NCBI RefSeq assembly: GCF_013409305.1 | Contig: NZ_JACBZJ010000001.1 | Coordinates: 1,302,001 to 1,366,000, forward strand | Length of the DNA stretch: 64,000 nucleotides | Direction of reading: 5' to 3' | Source of the DNA: Cellulomonas soli | GTDB lineage: Bacteria; Actinomycetota; Actinomycetes; Actinomycetales; Cellulomonadaceae | Part shown: one piece after another, positions 32,189-41,262 of the stretch | Layout: every line of letters starts with the position of its first letter | How positions within the stretch are numbered: the stretch's first letter is position 1 | Made by a program: the position numbers and the translations under genes | Notes under the pieces: generated by a model | Told to the model about the DNA's origin: nothing | The model's database searches: none | What the model saw: the letters and a program-made list of their open reading frames with translations, nothing else

Positions 32189-33100
32189 TCAGCGGTGCGT
32201 CTGCGGCGGACGCGTCGAGGGGACGACCGTCTGGCGCACGGCCGTCGTGACGCGACGCACCCGGCGGGCGTTCACCGCGAGCATGACGTCGCGGTACTGC
32301 GCGGCCCGGTGGATCTGACCCTTGAGGTCCGAGCCGGAGGGCCGGTGCCGCAGGTCGCACGGCACCTCGACGACACGGAAGCCGCGCCGGAGCAGGTCGA
32401 TCGTCATACCCGTCTCGACACCCCAGCCGCGCGCCAGCGGCGTGGCCGCCTCGAACGCCTCGCGCGTGAGGCACCGCATGCCGGACAGCGGCTGGGTCGG
32501 CGTCCAGCCGGTGAGCGACGCGATCGCCCGACGGGCGGCGCCCACGACGATGCCCCGGCCGCCCGCTCCGGGCTGCGGGGGCAGCAGCGCGATGGCCAGG
32601 TCCGTCTCGCCCTCGACGACCGGCGGGACGAGCGGTGCGGTGTTGACCGCGGTGTCGGCGAGGTCGCCGTCGATGAACAGCAGGATCCGGGGGGCGCGGT
32701 CCGGGGCGTCGCGCATCGCGACGACGGCGGCGCCCGTCTCCATCGCGGCAGCCTTGCCGCGGTTGTGCGAGTGCCGCACGACCACCGCACCGGCGTCGCG
32801 GGCGACGTGCTGGGTGTTGTCCTCCGAGCCGTCGTCGACGACGAGCACGAGGTCCACGTGCGGGATCGCACGGGCGGACCGGACGGTCGCGGCGATCCGG
32901 CGGGACTCGTCCTTGGCCGGGATGATGACGGCGACGCGCTGCCGGGCCCGCGCGGAGCGCTGGACGGCGGCCGACGGCTCGGCGGCCCCTGCCGGGCTCG
33001 CCACGGGGTCGACAGCGGGTTCGACGACGGCGTCGCCCCGGTCGGCCGGTGCGTCTGCCGAGAGTTCGGACGTCTCCGCGGACCGGTGCTCGCGCTTCAC
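32189..33100 (-). CDS. Family 2 glycosyltransferase
   Basis: A ~303-residue GT-A glycosyltransferase without membrane helices. After ~50 disordered residues come VAVIIPAKDESRRIAATV (nucleotide-sugar binding), VLVVDDGSEDNT, LLFIDGDLAD (metal-binding DxD) and GWGVETGMTIDLL. The last segment and WTPTQPLSGMRCL resemble glucosyl-3-phosphoglycerate synthase and dolichol-phosphate sugar synthase types. The donor and acceptor are unknown. Two consecutive GTG codons could start it; the TAGGCT box six bases from the second (33100) favours that one. Confidence 0.85.
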   Translation of the reverse strand: MKREHRSAETSELSADAPADRGDAVVEPAVDPVASPAGAAEPSAAVQRSARARQRVAVIIPAKDESRRIAATVRSARAIPHVDLVLVVDDGSEDNTQHVARDAGAVVVRHSHNRGKAAAMETGAAVVAMRDAPDRAPRILLFIDGDLADTAVNTAPLVPPVVEGETDLAIALLPPQPGAGGRGIVVGAARRAIASLTGWTPTQPLSGMRCLTREAFEAATPLARGWGVETGMTIDLLRRGFRVVEVPCDLRHRPSGSDLKGQIHRAAQYRDVMLAVNARRVRRVTTAVRQTVVPSTRPPQTHR

Positions 33101-33106
33101 CACGTC

Positions 33107-33112
33107 AGCCTA
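33107..33112 (-). promoter_or_regulatory. -10 box, leaderless GT2 gene
   Basis: On the minus strand TAGGCT is followed by GACGTG and then GTG at 33100. The spacing selects the second of two adjacent GTG codons as the start. Confidence 0.5.
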
Positions 33113-33189
33113 TCGGCGCTCCGGGTGGGGCGGCCGCACGCGTGCCTCGCCGCGGGCTGCCGGGACACAGGTCGGCAGCCCGTCGGCGG

Positions 33190-33243
33190 GGCAGGTGCAG
33201 GGCAGGTGCGGGGCGGGTGCAGAGCAGGCGCAGGGCGGGTATG
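33190..33243 (+). repeat. Five imperfect 11-bp tandem repeats
   Basis: GGCAGGTGCAG, GGCAGGTGCGG, GGCGGGTGCAG, AGCAGGCGCAG and GGCGGGTATG follow one another without gaps. They lie between the GT2 start and the end of the DUF5926-like gene, so they fall in non-coding DNA. Confidence 0.8.
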
Positions 33244-33270
33244 CCGCCGGTGCGGAGCCGGCGCCGCGGC

Positions 33271-34095
33271 TCAGCGCAGCGTGACCTGCCGGGCGACGAG
33301 CCCGGCGCGGGCACGGCGCGCGTTCGCGTCGAGCGGCGTCGTGTCCGCGAGCGCCGCGGCGAACTTGGGGACGAACGCGGCCAGGGGCGCCTCGACCTCG
33401 GCGGCCTCCGTCCCGCGGGTCAGCTCCCACACCGGGACGACGAGACCGGACGAGCGGAAGTACCCGACGAACTTGGCGTCGTCGAACCCGGACTCGCGGG
33501 CCGCGTGCAGGCGGGCGAGGCCGTCCAGGACGACCTGCTCCTCGTGCGGCTGCGACCAGCGCAGGAACTCGCGGTCGCCCATGCGGCACCAGTAGGCGGA
33601 GTCGGCGGCGGTGAGCTTGACCGTGTCGATGATGCCCGCGTCGGCGTCCTCGATCGCGGCGGTGAGGTCCGCGGTGCGCTCGGTGTCGGGGGCGAGCCAG
33701 TACGCGAACGACTCCTGCAGCGTGACCTCGAACGGCACCGACAGGTCGAGGACGTCCTGCAGGCGCGGACCGGGGGTCGGCAGGCCGATCGACTCGATCG
33801 CGGTGCCGGCCTCGACGTCGAGCGCCTCGAGCAGCGCGGTCGCCAGGTCGCGCGACGCGTCGCCCGAACCGCCGGGGACCTGCAGCGCGAGCAGGATCAC
33901 GCCGTCGGCGCGGTGCAGCGCACGCCAGCCGGTGGGCAGCACCGTCGTGACCAGGACGTCCTTGGCGCCGTACTCGGCGGTCGTGCGTGCCGTCGCCGTG
34001 GCGGCGGGGACGACCTCCTTGAGCGCGACCCAGTCGGGCTCACCGGGCAGGCCCTCGAACGGACGCAGCACGAACGCGGGGGTGTTCTTGACCAT
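33271..34095 (-). CDS. DUF5926-like cytoplasmic protein
   Basis: A 274-residue soluble protein beginning MVKNTPAFVLRPFEGLPGEPD. The pattern (FVLRPFEGLPGE.DWVALKE.VPAATA near the start, then CRMGDREFLRWSQPHEE and FVGYFRSSGLVVPVWEL) fits the actinobacterial family I know as DUF5926, often mis-annotated from a fused SEC-C zinc-binding end. No SEC-C cysteines are present here. The function is unknown. A TAGCCT box six bases before the ATG predicts a leaderless mRNA. It diverges from the pgm gene. Confidence 0.7.
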   Translation of the reverse strand: MVKNTPAFVLRPFEGLPGEPDWVALKEVVPAATATARTTAEYGAKDVLVTTVLPTGWRALHRADGVILLALQVPGGSGDASRDLATALLEALDVEAGTAIESIGLPTPGPRLQDVLDLSVPFEVTLQESFAYWLAPDTERTADLTAAIEDADAGIIDTVKLTAADSAYWCRMGDREFLRWSQPHEEQVVLDGLARLHAARESGFDDAKFVGYFRSSGLVVPVWELTRGTEAAEVEAPLAAFVPKFAAALADTTPLDANARRARAGLVARQVTLR

Positions 34096-34101
34096 GCGGG
34101 A

Positions 34102-34107
34102 AGGCTA
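34102..34107 (-). promoter_or_regulatory. -10 box, leaderless DUF5926-like gene
   Basis: On the minus strand TAGCCT is followed by TCCCGC and the ATG at 34095. Confidence 0.55.
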
Positions 34108-34183
34108 CCGGCCACCGGGGCACCGGGCCGCGTAGGACCCCTGGGGGTGCCCAGCGGGCGGCGGGTGAGAGAGGATCGGGGGC

Positions 34184-35854
<1,671 letters not shown>

Positions 35855-35893
35855 CCTGCACCGCCCGCACGCGGGCCCGCAGCCGGCTCGCAG

Positions 35894-35945
35894 CACGACG
35901 AAGGCCGCCGCCCCCGGGAGATCGGGAGCGGCGGCCTTCGTCGTG
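35894..35945. terminator. Bidirectional terminator between pgm and ugd
   Basis: A perfect 18-bp stem, CACGACGAAGGCCGCCGC with GCGGCGGCCTTCGTCGTG, encloses a 16-base loop. It lies between the convergent stop codons of pgm and ugd. Confidence 0.9.
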
Positions 35946-35965
35946 CGCGGCGGGTGCCTGTCGCG

Positions 35966-37363
35966 TCAGGCGGCCCGGCCGAGCGTGCGGGTCGTCCAGC
36001 CCGCGGCACGCCAGGCGTCGGTGTCGAGCTTGCCGCGCGCGTCGATGAGCCGGGGCGTGCGGGTGCGCTCGGCGAGCTGCGTCGGGTCGGCCCGCAGGAA
36101 CTCCTCCCACTCCGTCAGCAGCAGCACGACGTCGGTCCCCTCGACGGCCTCCTCGGCGCTCGTCGCGTAGGTCAGCGAAGGGAACGTGGCGCGGGCGGTG
36201 TCGCCGGCCTGCGGGTCGTACACGGTGACCTGCGCGCCGCGCAGATGCAGGGCCGCGGCGACGTTCAGGGCCGGCGAGTCGCGCACGTCGTCGGTGTGCG
36301 GCTTGAACGCGGCACCGAGGACGCCGATGCGCCGGTTGAGCACGGAGCCGCCGCACGCCTCGACGGCGTGGTCGACGACCGCCGCGCGCTGGCCCATGTT
36401 GATCTCGTCGACCTGCTGCATGAGCGCGACGGCCCGGTGCGCGCCGAGCTCACCGGCGCGGTGCATGAGGGCGCGGATGTCCTTGGGCAGGCAGCCGCCG
36501 CCGAAGCCGAGTCCGGCGTCGAGGAACTGGCGGCCGATCCGCACGTCGTGGCCGATGGCGTCGGCGAGCACCGTGACGTCGGCGCCGGCGGCCTCGCAGA
36601 CCTGGGCGATCGCGTTGACGAACGAGATCTTCGTGGCGAGGAACGCGTTGGCGGACACCTTGACCAGCTCGGCGGTCGGCAGGTCGGTGACGACGAACGG
36701 CGAACCCTCGGCGATCGGCTGCGCGTAGACGGTGCGCAGCAGGGCCTCGGCGGCCGGGGATGCGCCGCCGACCACGACCCGGTCGGGGTGCAGGGTGTCG
36801 TCGACGGCCTTGCCCTCGCGCAGGAACTCGGGGTTCCAGACGAGCTCGGCCGCGACGCCGGGGGCGACCTCGCGGGCGACGATCTCACGCAGACGGGCGG
36901 CGGTGCCGACGGGCACGGTCGACTTGCCGACGATGACGCCGTCGTGGGTCATCGCGCGGGCCACGGCCGTGGTGGCGGCCTCGACGAACCGCAGGTCGGC
37001 CGCGTGGCTCGTCTTCATCTGCGGGGTGCCGACGCAGACGAAGTGCACCTCGGCGTTCGCCACGGCGGTGGCCGCGTCGGTGGTGAAGCGCAGCCGGCCG
37101 GTGGCGAGCGTGGCCTCGAGCAGCTCGGGCAGCCCGGGCTCGTAGAACGGCACCTTGCCGGCGGCGAGCGCCTCGACCTTGGCCAGGTCGGTGTCGACGC
37201 CGGTGACGTCGAAGCCGAGCTGGGCCATGGCCACGGCGTGCGTGGCACCCAGGTAGCCGGTGCCGAAGACCGTGATGCGCGGCAGGCGGTCGGCGGGCGC
37301 GGCGTCGGCGGCCGACAGCTCGGGGGCGTCGGTGAGGTCGGTGAGGTCGTCGTAGGTGCTCAT
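35966..37363 (-). CDS. UDP-glucose 6-dehydrogenase
   Basis: A 465-residue member of the UDP-glucose/GDP-mannose dehydrogenase family. The N-terminal Rossmann loop is FGTGYLGATHAVAMAQLG, with YEPGL further on. The catalytic cysteine is in GFGGGCLPKD, and the C-terminal UDP-binding domain contains LGAAFKPHTDDVRDSP. It oxidises UDP-glucose to UDP-glucuronate with two NAD+. A ~25-residue Asp/Ala-rich N-terminal extension is unusual. The ATG at 37363 follows AGGAG and overlaps the stop codon of the 72-residue gene (TGATG). As the last gene of the GT2-GH26 operon, it probably supplies UDP-glucuronate to that polysaccharide synthase. UDP-mannose type substrates are less likely. Confidence 0.9.
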   Translation of the reverse strand: MSTYDDLTDLTDAPELSAADAAPADRLPRITVFGTGYLGATHAVAMAQLGFDVTGVDTDLAKVEALAAGKVPFYEPGLPELLEATLATGRLRFTTDAATAVANAEVHFVCVGTPQMKTSHAADLRFVEAATTAVARAMTHDGVIVGKSTVPVGTAARLREIVAREVAPGVAAELVWNPEFLREGKAVDDTLHPDRVVVGGASPAAEALLRTVYAQPIAEGSPFVVTDLPTAELVKVSANAFLATKISFVNAIAQVCEAAGADVTVLADAIGHDVRIGRQFLDAGLGFGGGCLPKDIRALMHRAGELGAHRAVALMQQVDEINMGQRAAVVDHAVEACGGSVLNRRIGVLGAAFKPHTDDVRDSPALNVAAALHLRGAQVTVYDPQAGDTARATFPSLTYATSAEEAVEGTDVVLLLTEWEEFLRADPTQLAERTRTPRLIDARGKLDTDAWRAAGWTTRTLGRAA

Positions 37364-37581
37364 CACGGCTCCTGGTGGTCGAGGGTGCGGGGCTGGTCGG
37401 CAGTCTGTTCGGCAGTCTGTTCGGCAGGACGGGAGGGCTCTGCCGGCAGGGTGGGTACGGCCGCGAGGCCGGGGGCGGCGGACCGCGACGGGTCCTCCGG
37501 GCGCAAGGTGGTCCGGCGGACGGTGATGTGGTGTCCCTGGACCCGGATCACGGAGGTCCGCAGCTCGGTCGGGGCGGTCAT
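37363..37581 (-). CDS. 72-residue protein in exopolysaccharide operon
   Basis: A 72-residue protein whose ATG lies one base beyond the stop of the GH26-like gene and whose TGA overlaps the ATG of the UDP-glucose dehydrogenase gene. The double coupling argues that it is translated. The first ~30 residues (TELRTSVIRVQGHHITVRRT) could form two beta-strands, while the rest is Pro/Glu/Gln-rich and probably disordered. I do not recognise it. It has no signal peptide or membrane helix. A regulatory or accessory role for the polysaccharide synthase is conceivable but not shown. Confidence 0.65.
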   Translation of the reverse strand: MTAPTELRTSVIRVQGHHITVRRTTLRPEDPSRSAAPGLAAVPTLPAEPSRPAEQTAEQTADQPRTLDHQEP

Positions 37582-37582
37582 C

Positions 37583-39103
37583 TCAGAACCCGGCGGCCGG
37601 GTCGCTGATCCCGTCGACGAACGCGGCGAGCGTGTTCGGCCGCGAGACGATCCGCCAGTCGTTGGTCACGAGCTCGCCCTGGCTGACGGTCGTGACGGTC
37701 AGGTTGAACCAGGCGAAGCCGATGATGTCGCCGTTCTCCGGCCGGGCGAACGCGTCGAAGAGGTCCGTGACCCACGCGGGCTTGTTCCCGCCGGTCTCCG
37801 AGGCCCCGATCTCCGCGAGGATGATCGGCTTGTCGGTGATCGTCCGCAGCTGGTCGAGCGTGCGGCCGTAGGTGTAGTCGAACGTCGGCGTCTGGTCGTC
37901 CTTGTACGGCGGGCGGTAGTAGCCGGACAGCCCGACCCAGTCCACGTACGCGTCGCCCGGGTAGAGGCTCTGCGTGTAGGCGAGCGTCTGGTTGGCGGCG
38001 GGCAGGTTGTTGACGATGTTCGGCGCCCAGACCCAGATGACGTACTGGTTCGCGCCGGCGGCCTCGAAGATGTCGTGCACGTGACGCCACATGGACACGT
38101 AGTCGCCGGGGCTGTTCCCGTTGACGGACGCCCCGCCGGAGCCCTGCTCGTTCCAGGGGTACCAGGCGGCGTTCATCTCGTGGTCGAGGCGGATCGCGAC
38201 CGGCAGGCCGAGCGTCGCGACGTCGGAGGCGTACCGGCGCAGGTAGTCGTCGTACGTGCCGGAGTTGATGACGGGCAGCGAGTAGGCCGGGTCGACGATC
38301 TGGTCGTTGGCGGCGGCCATGGGGCGCGACTCCCAGGTGAGCATGGGCAGCAGGCCCTTGCTCCACGAGCGGGTCACGGCGTCGGTGCGGAAGTCGCTGT
38401 CCCAGCCCTGGAAGTAGCCGGCGATGGTCGGCGTCGAGCCGACCTGGGTGGCGACGTCGTCGAACTCCGACCAGCTGAACGGCGACTGGGTCGTGTAGAG
38501 CCCGAACTGGCGCGTCGTGGGGTGGAGCAGTGCGTCACGCGCGGGCGCTGTGGGCTTGGTCGCGGGTGCGGGTGTCGTGGGCTGGTTCGCCGCGGTCTGG
38601 GCTGCCCGGGCGCTCGCCTCGGCGGCGTCACGCTCGGCCTGCTCGGCACGGGCGGTCGCGGCCTCGGCCTGGCCCTTCGCGACGGCGGCGGCCTTCTCCG
38701 CGGTGGCCTTCGCCCGGCCGCGCGCGGCGGCGGCCTGCTGGTCGGCGGCTGCCTTGTCAGCGGCTGCGGCCTCGGCGGCTGCCTTGTCGGCGTCGGCCTT
38801 CGCCTTGCCGGAGGCGGTTCCGGCGGCGCGTTCGGCCGCTGCCTTGGCCTGCGAGTCCTGCAGGTCGGACAGCTCGGACTCGCGGGCGGCGAGCGAGTTG
38901 CGCAGGGCCTCGTTCTCCGCGGCGAGCCTCTGCTCCTCGGAGCTGACCTGGGCCTGCGTCGGGGGTTCGGCGTTGGACGGGGACATCCAGACGGCTCCGG
39001 CCACGAGGGACAGGGCGAGGGCGACGGCGACGGCTCCGGCGCGGGCGCGGCGGACCGCACCCTCGGCGTGCCACCACTTGGTGGTCGTGGTCGTCTCAGA
39101 CAT
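37583..39103 (-). CDS. Membrane-anchored GH26-like glycoside hydrolase
   Basis: A 506-residue protein. A single N-terminal helix (about residues 22-45) anchors it with the rest outside. Residues ~55-165 are an Ala/Glu/Lys/Arg-rich coiled coil, then a Pro/Thr linker. From ~195 comes a family 26-like barrel, with RLDHEMNAAWYPW carrying the acid/base (Glu309) and IILAEIGASE the nucleophile (Glu431). GH26 enzymes cut beta-mannans or mixed beta-glucans. Here the enzyme overlaps the synthase gene by eight bases and probably trims, releases or proof-reads the polysaccharide made by it. The extracellular coiled coil may reach through the cell wall or contact partner proteins. Confidence 0.85.
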   Translation of the reverse strand: MSETTTTTKWWHAEGAVRRARAGAVAVALALSLVAGAVWMSPSNAEPPTQAQVSSEEQRLAAENEALRNSLAARESELSDLQDSQAKAAAERAAGTASGKAKADADKAAAEAAAADKAAADQQAAAARGRAKATAEKAAAVAKGQAEAATARAEQAERDAAEASARAAQTAANQPTTPAPATKPTAPARDALLHPTTRQFGLYTTQSPFSWSEFDDVATQVGSTPTIAGYFQGWDSDFRTDAVTRSWSKGLLPMLTWESRPMAAANDQIVDPAYSLPVINSGTYDDYLRRYASDVATLGLPVAIRLDHEMNAAWYPWNEQGSGGASVNGNSPGDYVSMWRHVHDIFEAAGANQYVIWVWAPNIVNNLPAANQTLAYTQSLYPGDAYVDWVGLSGYYRPPYKDDQTPTFDYTYGRTLDQLRTITDKPIILAEIGASETGGNKPAWVTDLFDAFARPENGDIIGFAWFNLTVTTVSQGELVTNDWRIVSRPNTLAAFVDGISDPAAGF

Positions 39104-40694
39104 AGAGCAGTGCCTCCGCTGCGAGGATCAGGACCGCGACGACGTAGGGGATCGCCGCGTAGGGGTTGAGCCGGCGTCGCGCGGGCCGCGTCGGGGCGGC
39201 CTGGGCGGTGCGGCGGGTGCGCTCGTCGGTCTGCTGACGCTCGCGGGTCTGCACGGTGCCGTCGGCGGTGCCGTCCGGGGCTCCGCCGGCACCGACGGTG
39301 CCGGCGGGGTCGACGCCGGTGGGCATCCAGGTCATGCCGGCCCGCGCGCCGGCCACCGGCACGCCGTTCGGGGGCGTGCGGTCGACGACGTCCCGGGGGG
39401 GCTGGTCGACGGTCTGCTCGAGCTCGGCCATCAGGTCGCCCTGGTCGCCACCGGCGTAGGCACCGGCGCGGGTCCCCCAGCCGGAGGCGTGCGCCATGCG
39501 GACGAACCCGAGCAGACGGACCGGCATGAGGAAGAACGTGGAGACGATGATGAAGACGGGCAACCGGAAGAAGTCCGAGGGCTTCTCGTGCAGGTGGCGG
39601 ATCTGCCGGATCGCCATCGACAGCACGGACGAGGCGATCATGAGGCCGATCACCCAGACCCAGCCGCGCAGGCCGGTGTAGCTGGTGAGGATCGCCTCGT
39701 AGAGGTTCACGCCGGTGTGCGTGATCGACCGGTAGATCCAGCCGCCGACGGCGCCGACCAGCAGGAACGGAAGCAGGATGTCGGTGAGGAAGAAGATCGA
39801 CAGCACGGGGGCGTGCCCGAGCATCCAGGGCAGCATCCGCAGGGTGTTGTACTGGCTTCCGCGTGCCCAGCGCAGCTGCTGCTTGAAGAGCTTCTTCACC
39901 TGCAGCGGGGCGTCGGTGTAGACGAGGCTCGTGTACTGGTAGACGGTCCGGTAACCGGCCTTGAGCGTGAGGTTGGTGAGCGTCCGGTCGTCGGAGACCT
40001 CGAGGAACACCCCCAGGAAGCGCTCGTTCATGAAGTTGTCCATGACGCGCATGAGGATGTTGCGGCGGAACGCGATGGTGCGTCCGGGCAGGCAGCCGAT
40101 CTGGCCGAGGGTGGACTGGGCGGGCATCGAGTAGAGCGCCCGGGAGTTCTCCAGCCAGTCGGCCCAGCGGGTGATCCAGGAGCGCTCGGGCTCGAGGATG
40201 CGCTGCCGGGTGGTGACGCCGCCGACGTTGGGGTCGGCGAACGGCTTGATGAGCTCGGGCAGGGTGCCCTCGGTCCAGATGGTGTCGGAGTCGACGAGCA
40301 CGGTGATGTCGCCGCGGGACATCTCGGTGCCGATCTTCACGGCGTTGCGCTTGCCGGGGATCGGCGTGTGCACCCAGCGCACGAGGGGGGCGAACTCGTC
40401 GCTGACCTGCTCGAGCGCGGGGTTGGGCTTGCCGTTGATGACGACGATGACCTCGTCGGGCTGCTGCTCGACGATGCGCTGGAGCACGTCGCGGAACAGG
40501 TCGAGCGGCTCGTCGACGACCGGGATGACGACGGACGTCGAGGTCGCGTACGGCTCGGTGAACGGCTTGTACCGACGGGACAGGACGACCTTGAGGATCC
40601 ACAGGACCCAGACCAGCGCCGAGAACACCGCGAAGAGGTAGACCTCGCTCTGGCCCTCGAGCATGTGGCGCATCTGCAGGACGAACACGAACAT
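39096..40694 (-). CDS. Processive GT2 polysaccharide synthase
   Basis: A 532-residue membrane glycosyltransferase of the cellulose/hyaluronan synthase type. One or two N-terminal helices (~17-36) precede the GT-A domain. This has VVIPVVDEP, VDSDT (Asp135/Asp137), EVSDDRTLT (catalytic acid around 235), and QQLRW (272-276), the processive Q(Q/R)xRW motif. Four or more helices form the translocation channel. A long Pro/Gly/Thr/Arg-rich cytoplasmic segment leads to a final C-terminal helix. There is no PilZ domain. The ATG at 40694 follows GGAGTGCCCC. It is first in the operon with the GH26-like protein, a small protein and UDP-glucose dehydrogenase. The product is unknown; a UDP-glucuronate-containing polymer is inferred. 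Confidence 0.9.
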   Translation of the reverse strand: MFVFVLQMRHMLEGQSEVYLFAVFSALVWVLWILKVVLSRRYKPFTEPYATSTSVVIPVVDEPLDLFRDVLQRIVEQQPDEVIVVINGKPNPALEQVSDEFAPLVRWVHTPIPGKRNAVKIGTEMSRGDITVLVDSDTIWTEGTLPELIKPFADPNVGGVTTRQRILEPERSWITRWADWLENSRALYSMPAQSTLGQIGCLPGRTIAFRRNILMRVMDNFMNERFLGVFLEVSDDRTLTNLTLKAGYRTVYQYTSLVYTDAPLQVKKLFKQQLRWARGSQYNTLRMLPWMLGHAPVLSIFFLTDILLPFLLVGAVGGWIYRSITHTGVNLYEAILTSYTGLRGWVWVIGLMIASSVLSMAIRQIRHLHEKPSDFFRLPVFIIVSTFFLMPVRLLGFVRMAHASGWGTRAGAYAGGDQGDLMAELEQTVDQPPRDVVDRTPPNGVPVAGARAGMTWMPTGVDPAGTVGAGGAPDGTADGTVQTRERQQTDERTRRTAQAAPTRPARRRLNPYAAIPYVVAVLILAAEALLYV

Positions 40695-41262
40695 GGGGCA
40701 CTCCTGGCTGCAGCGGACGGGGGGACGACGCTGACCGGCTCCGTCGGCAGTGCAGCGAGGGTGCGGGACGGGTCCCGCGCCTTCCGTCACCCGGAGTCAT
40801 GAGTCCTGGTGACCGTTGTTCCACCCGCAATTTCTGCACGGGTGCTGCGTCATAGGTTGCACCCCGTCGAGGGGTGCTCGTAAACCCCGAGGTCCTAGGC
40901 GCCCCTCCCCGGGGAATGTGGTCGATTGTCCGACTCGTGGTGCACAAAACAGGACATGTCGATCAATGATCCAGGTCAGCGGAATGCGATTCCGGCACCC
41001 CTGAACAGTCACGGGTCGGGTGAAGCCTGGTGAAAACTCATGAAGACTCGTGTCCACCATGTGGGCATCTCAGGATCTCCTGACCCACCCTTGACCATGC
41101 ACGGTGTGATCCGCGCCACATCGATGGCCAGACGCTGACTTCCGACCCCTCCCGATCTGTCCTCGATGCCCGAATTGGTCGTGTGAGCGATCACGCACCC
41201 GGGCCTCCCATGACCCACCCACGAGGAACCCGCGTGCAGGCGCCGGGTGCGAGACTGAGCGC
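40695..41262. other. 568-bp intergenic region upstream of the EPS operon
   Basis: The longest gap in the window, noticeably less GC-rich than its surroundings. It must hold the divergent promoters of the synthase operon and the MFS gene at 41263. I see a possible 18-residue leader ORF (40797-40853, minus) and GAGACT six bases before the MFS ATG. I could not match any known riboswitch. Short words such as CATGAC/CATGAG and TGACCCACCC recur but form no clear array. Confidence 0.6.
40797..40853 (-). CDS. Possible 18-residue leader peptide
   Basis: ATG to TGA encodes MTQHPCRNCGWNNGHQDS, about 100 bases upstream of the synthase start and in the same direction. The CRNCGWNNGH core has a CxxC and two histidines that could bind metal. 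The ribosome binding site is poor (GGGGTGCAACCT). It may be chance; I list it because the leader region is long and the composition is unlike neighbouring non-coding DNA. Confidence 0.25.
   Translation of the reverse strand: MTQHPCRNCGWNNGHQDS

Noticed and set aside
40695..40960. Cyclic di-GMP (GEMM) riboswitch before the polysaccharide synthase
   Set aside because: I searched by eye for the conserved core and could not find it; a covariance search would be needed to settle this.
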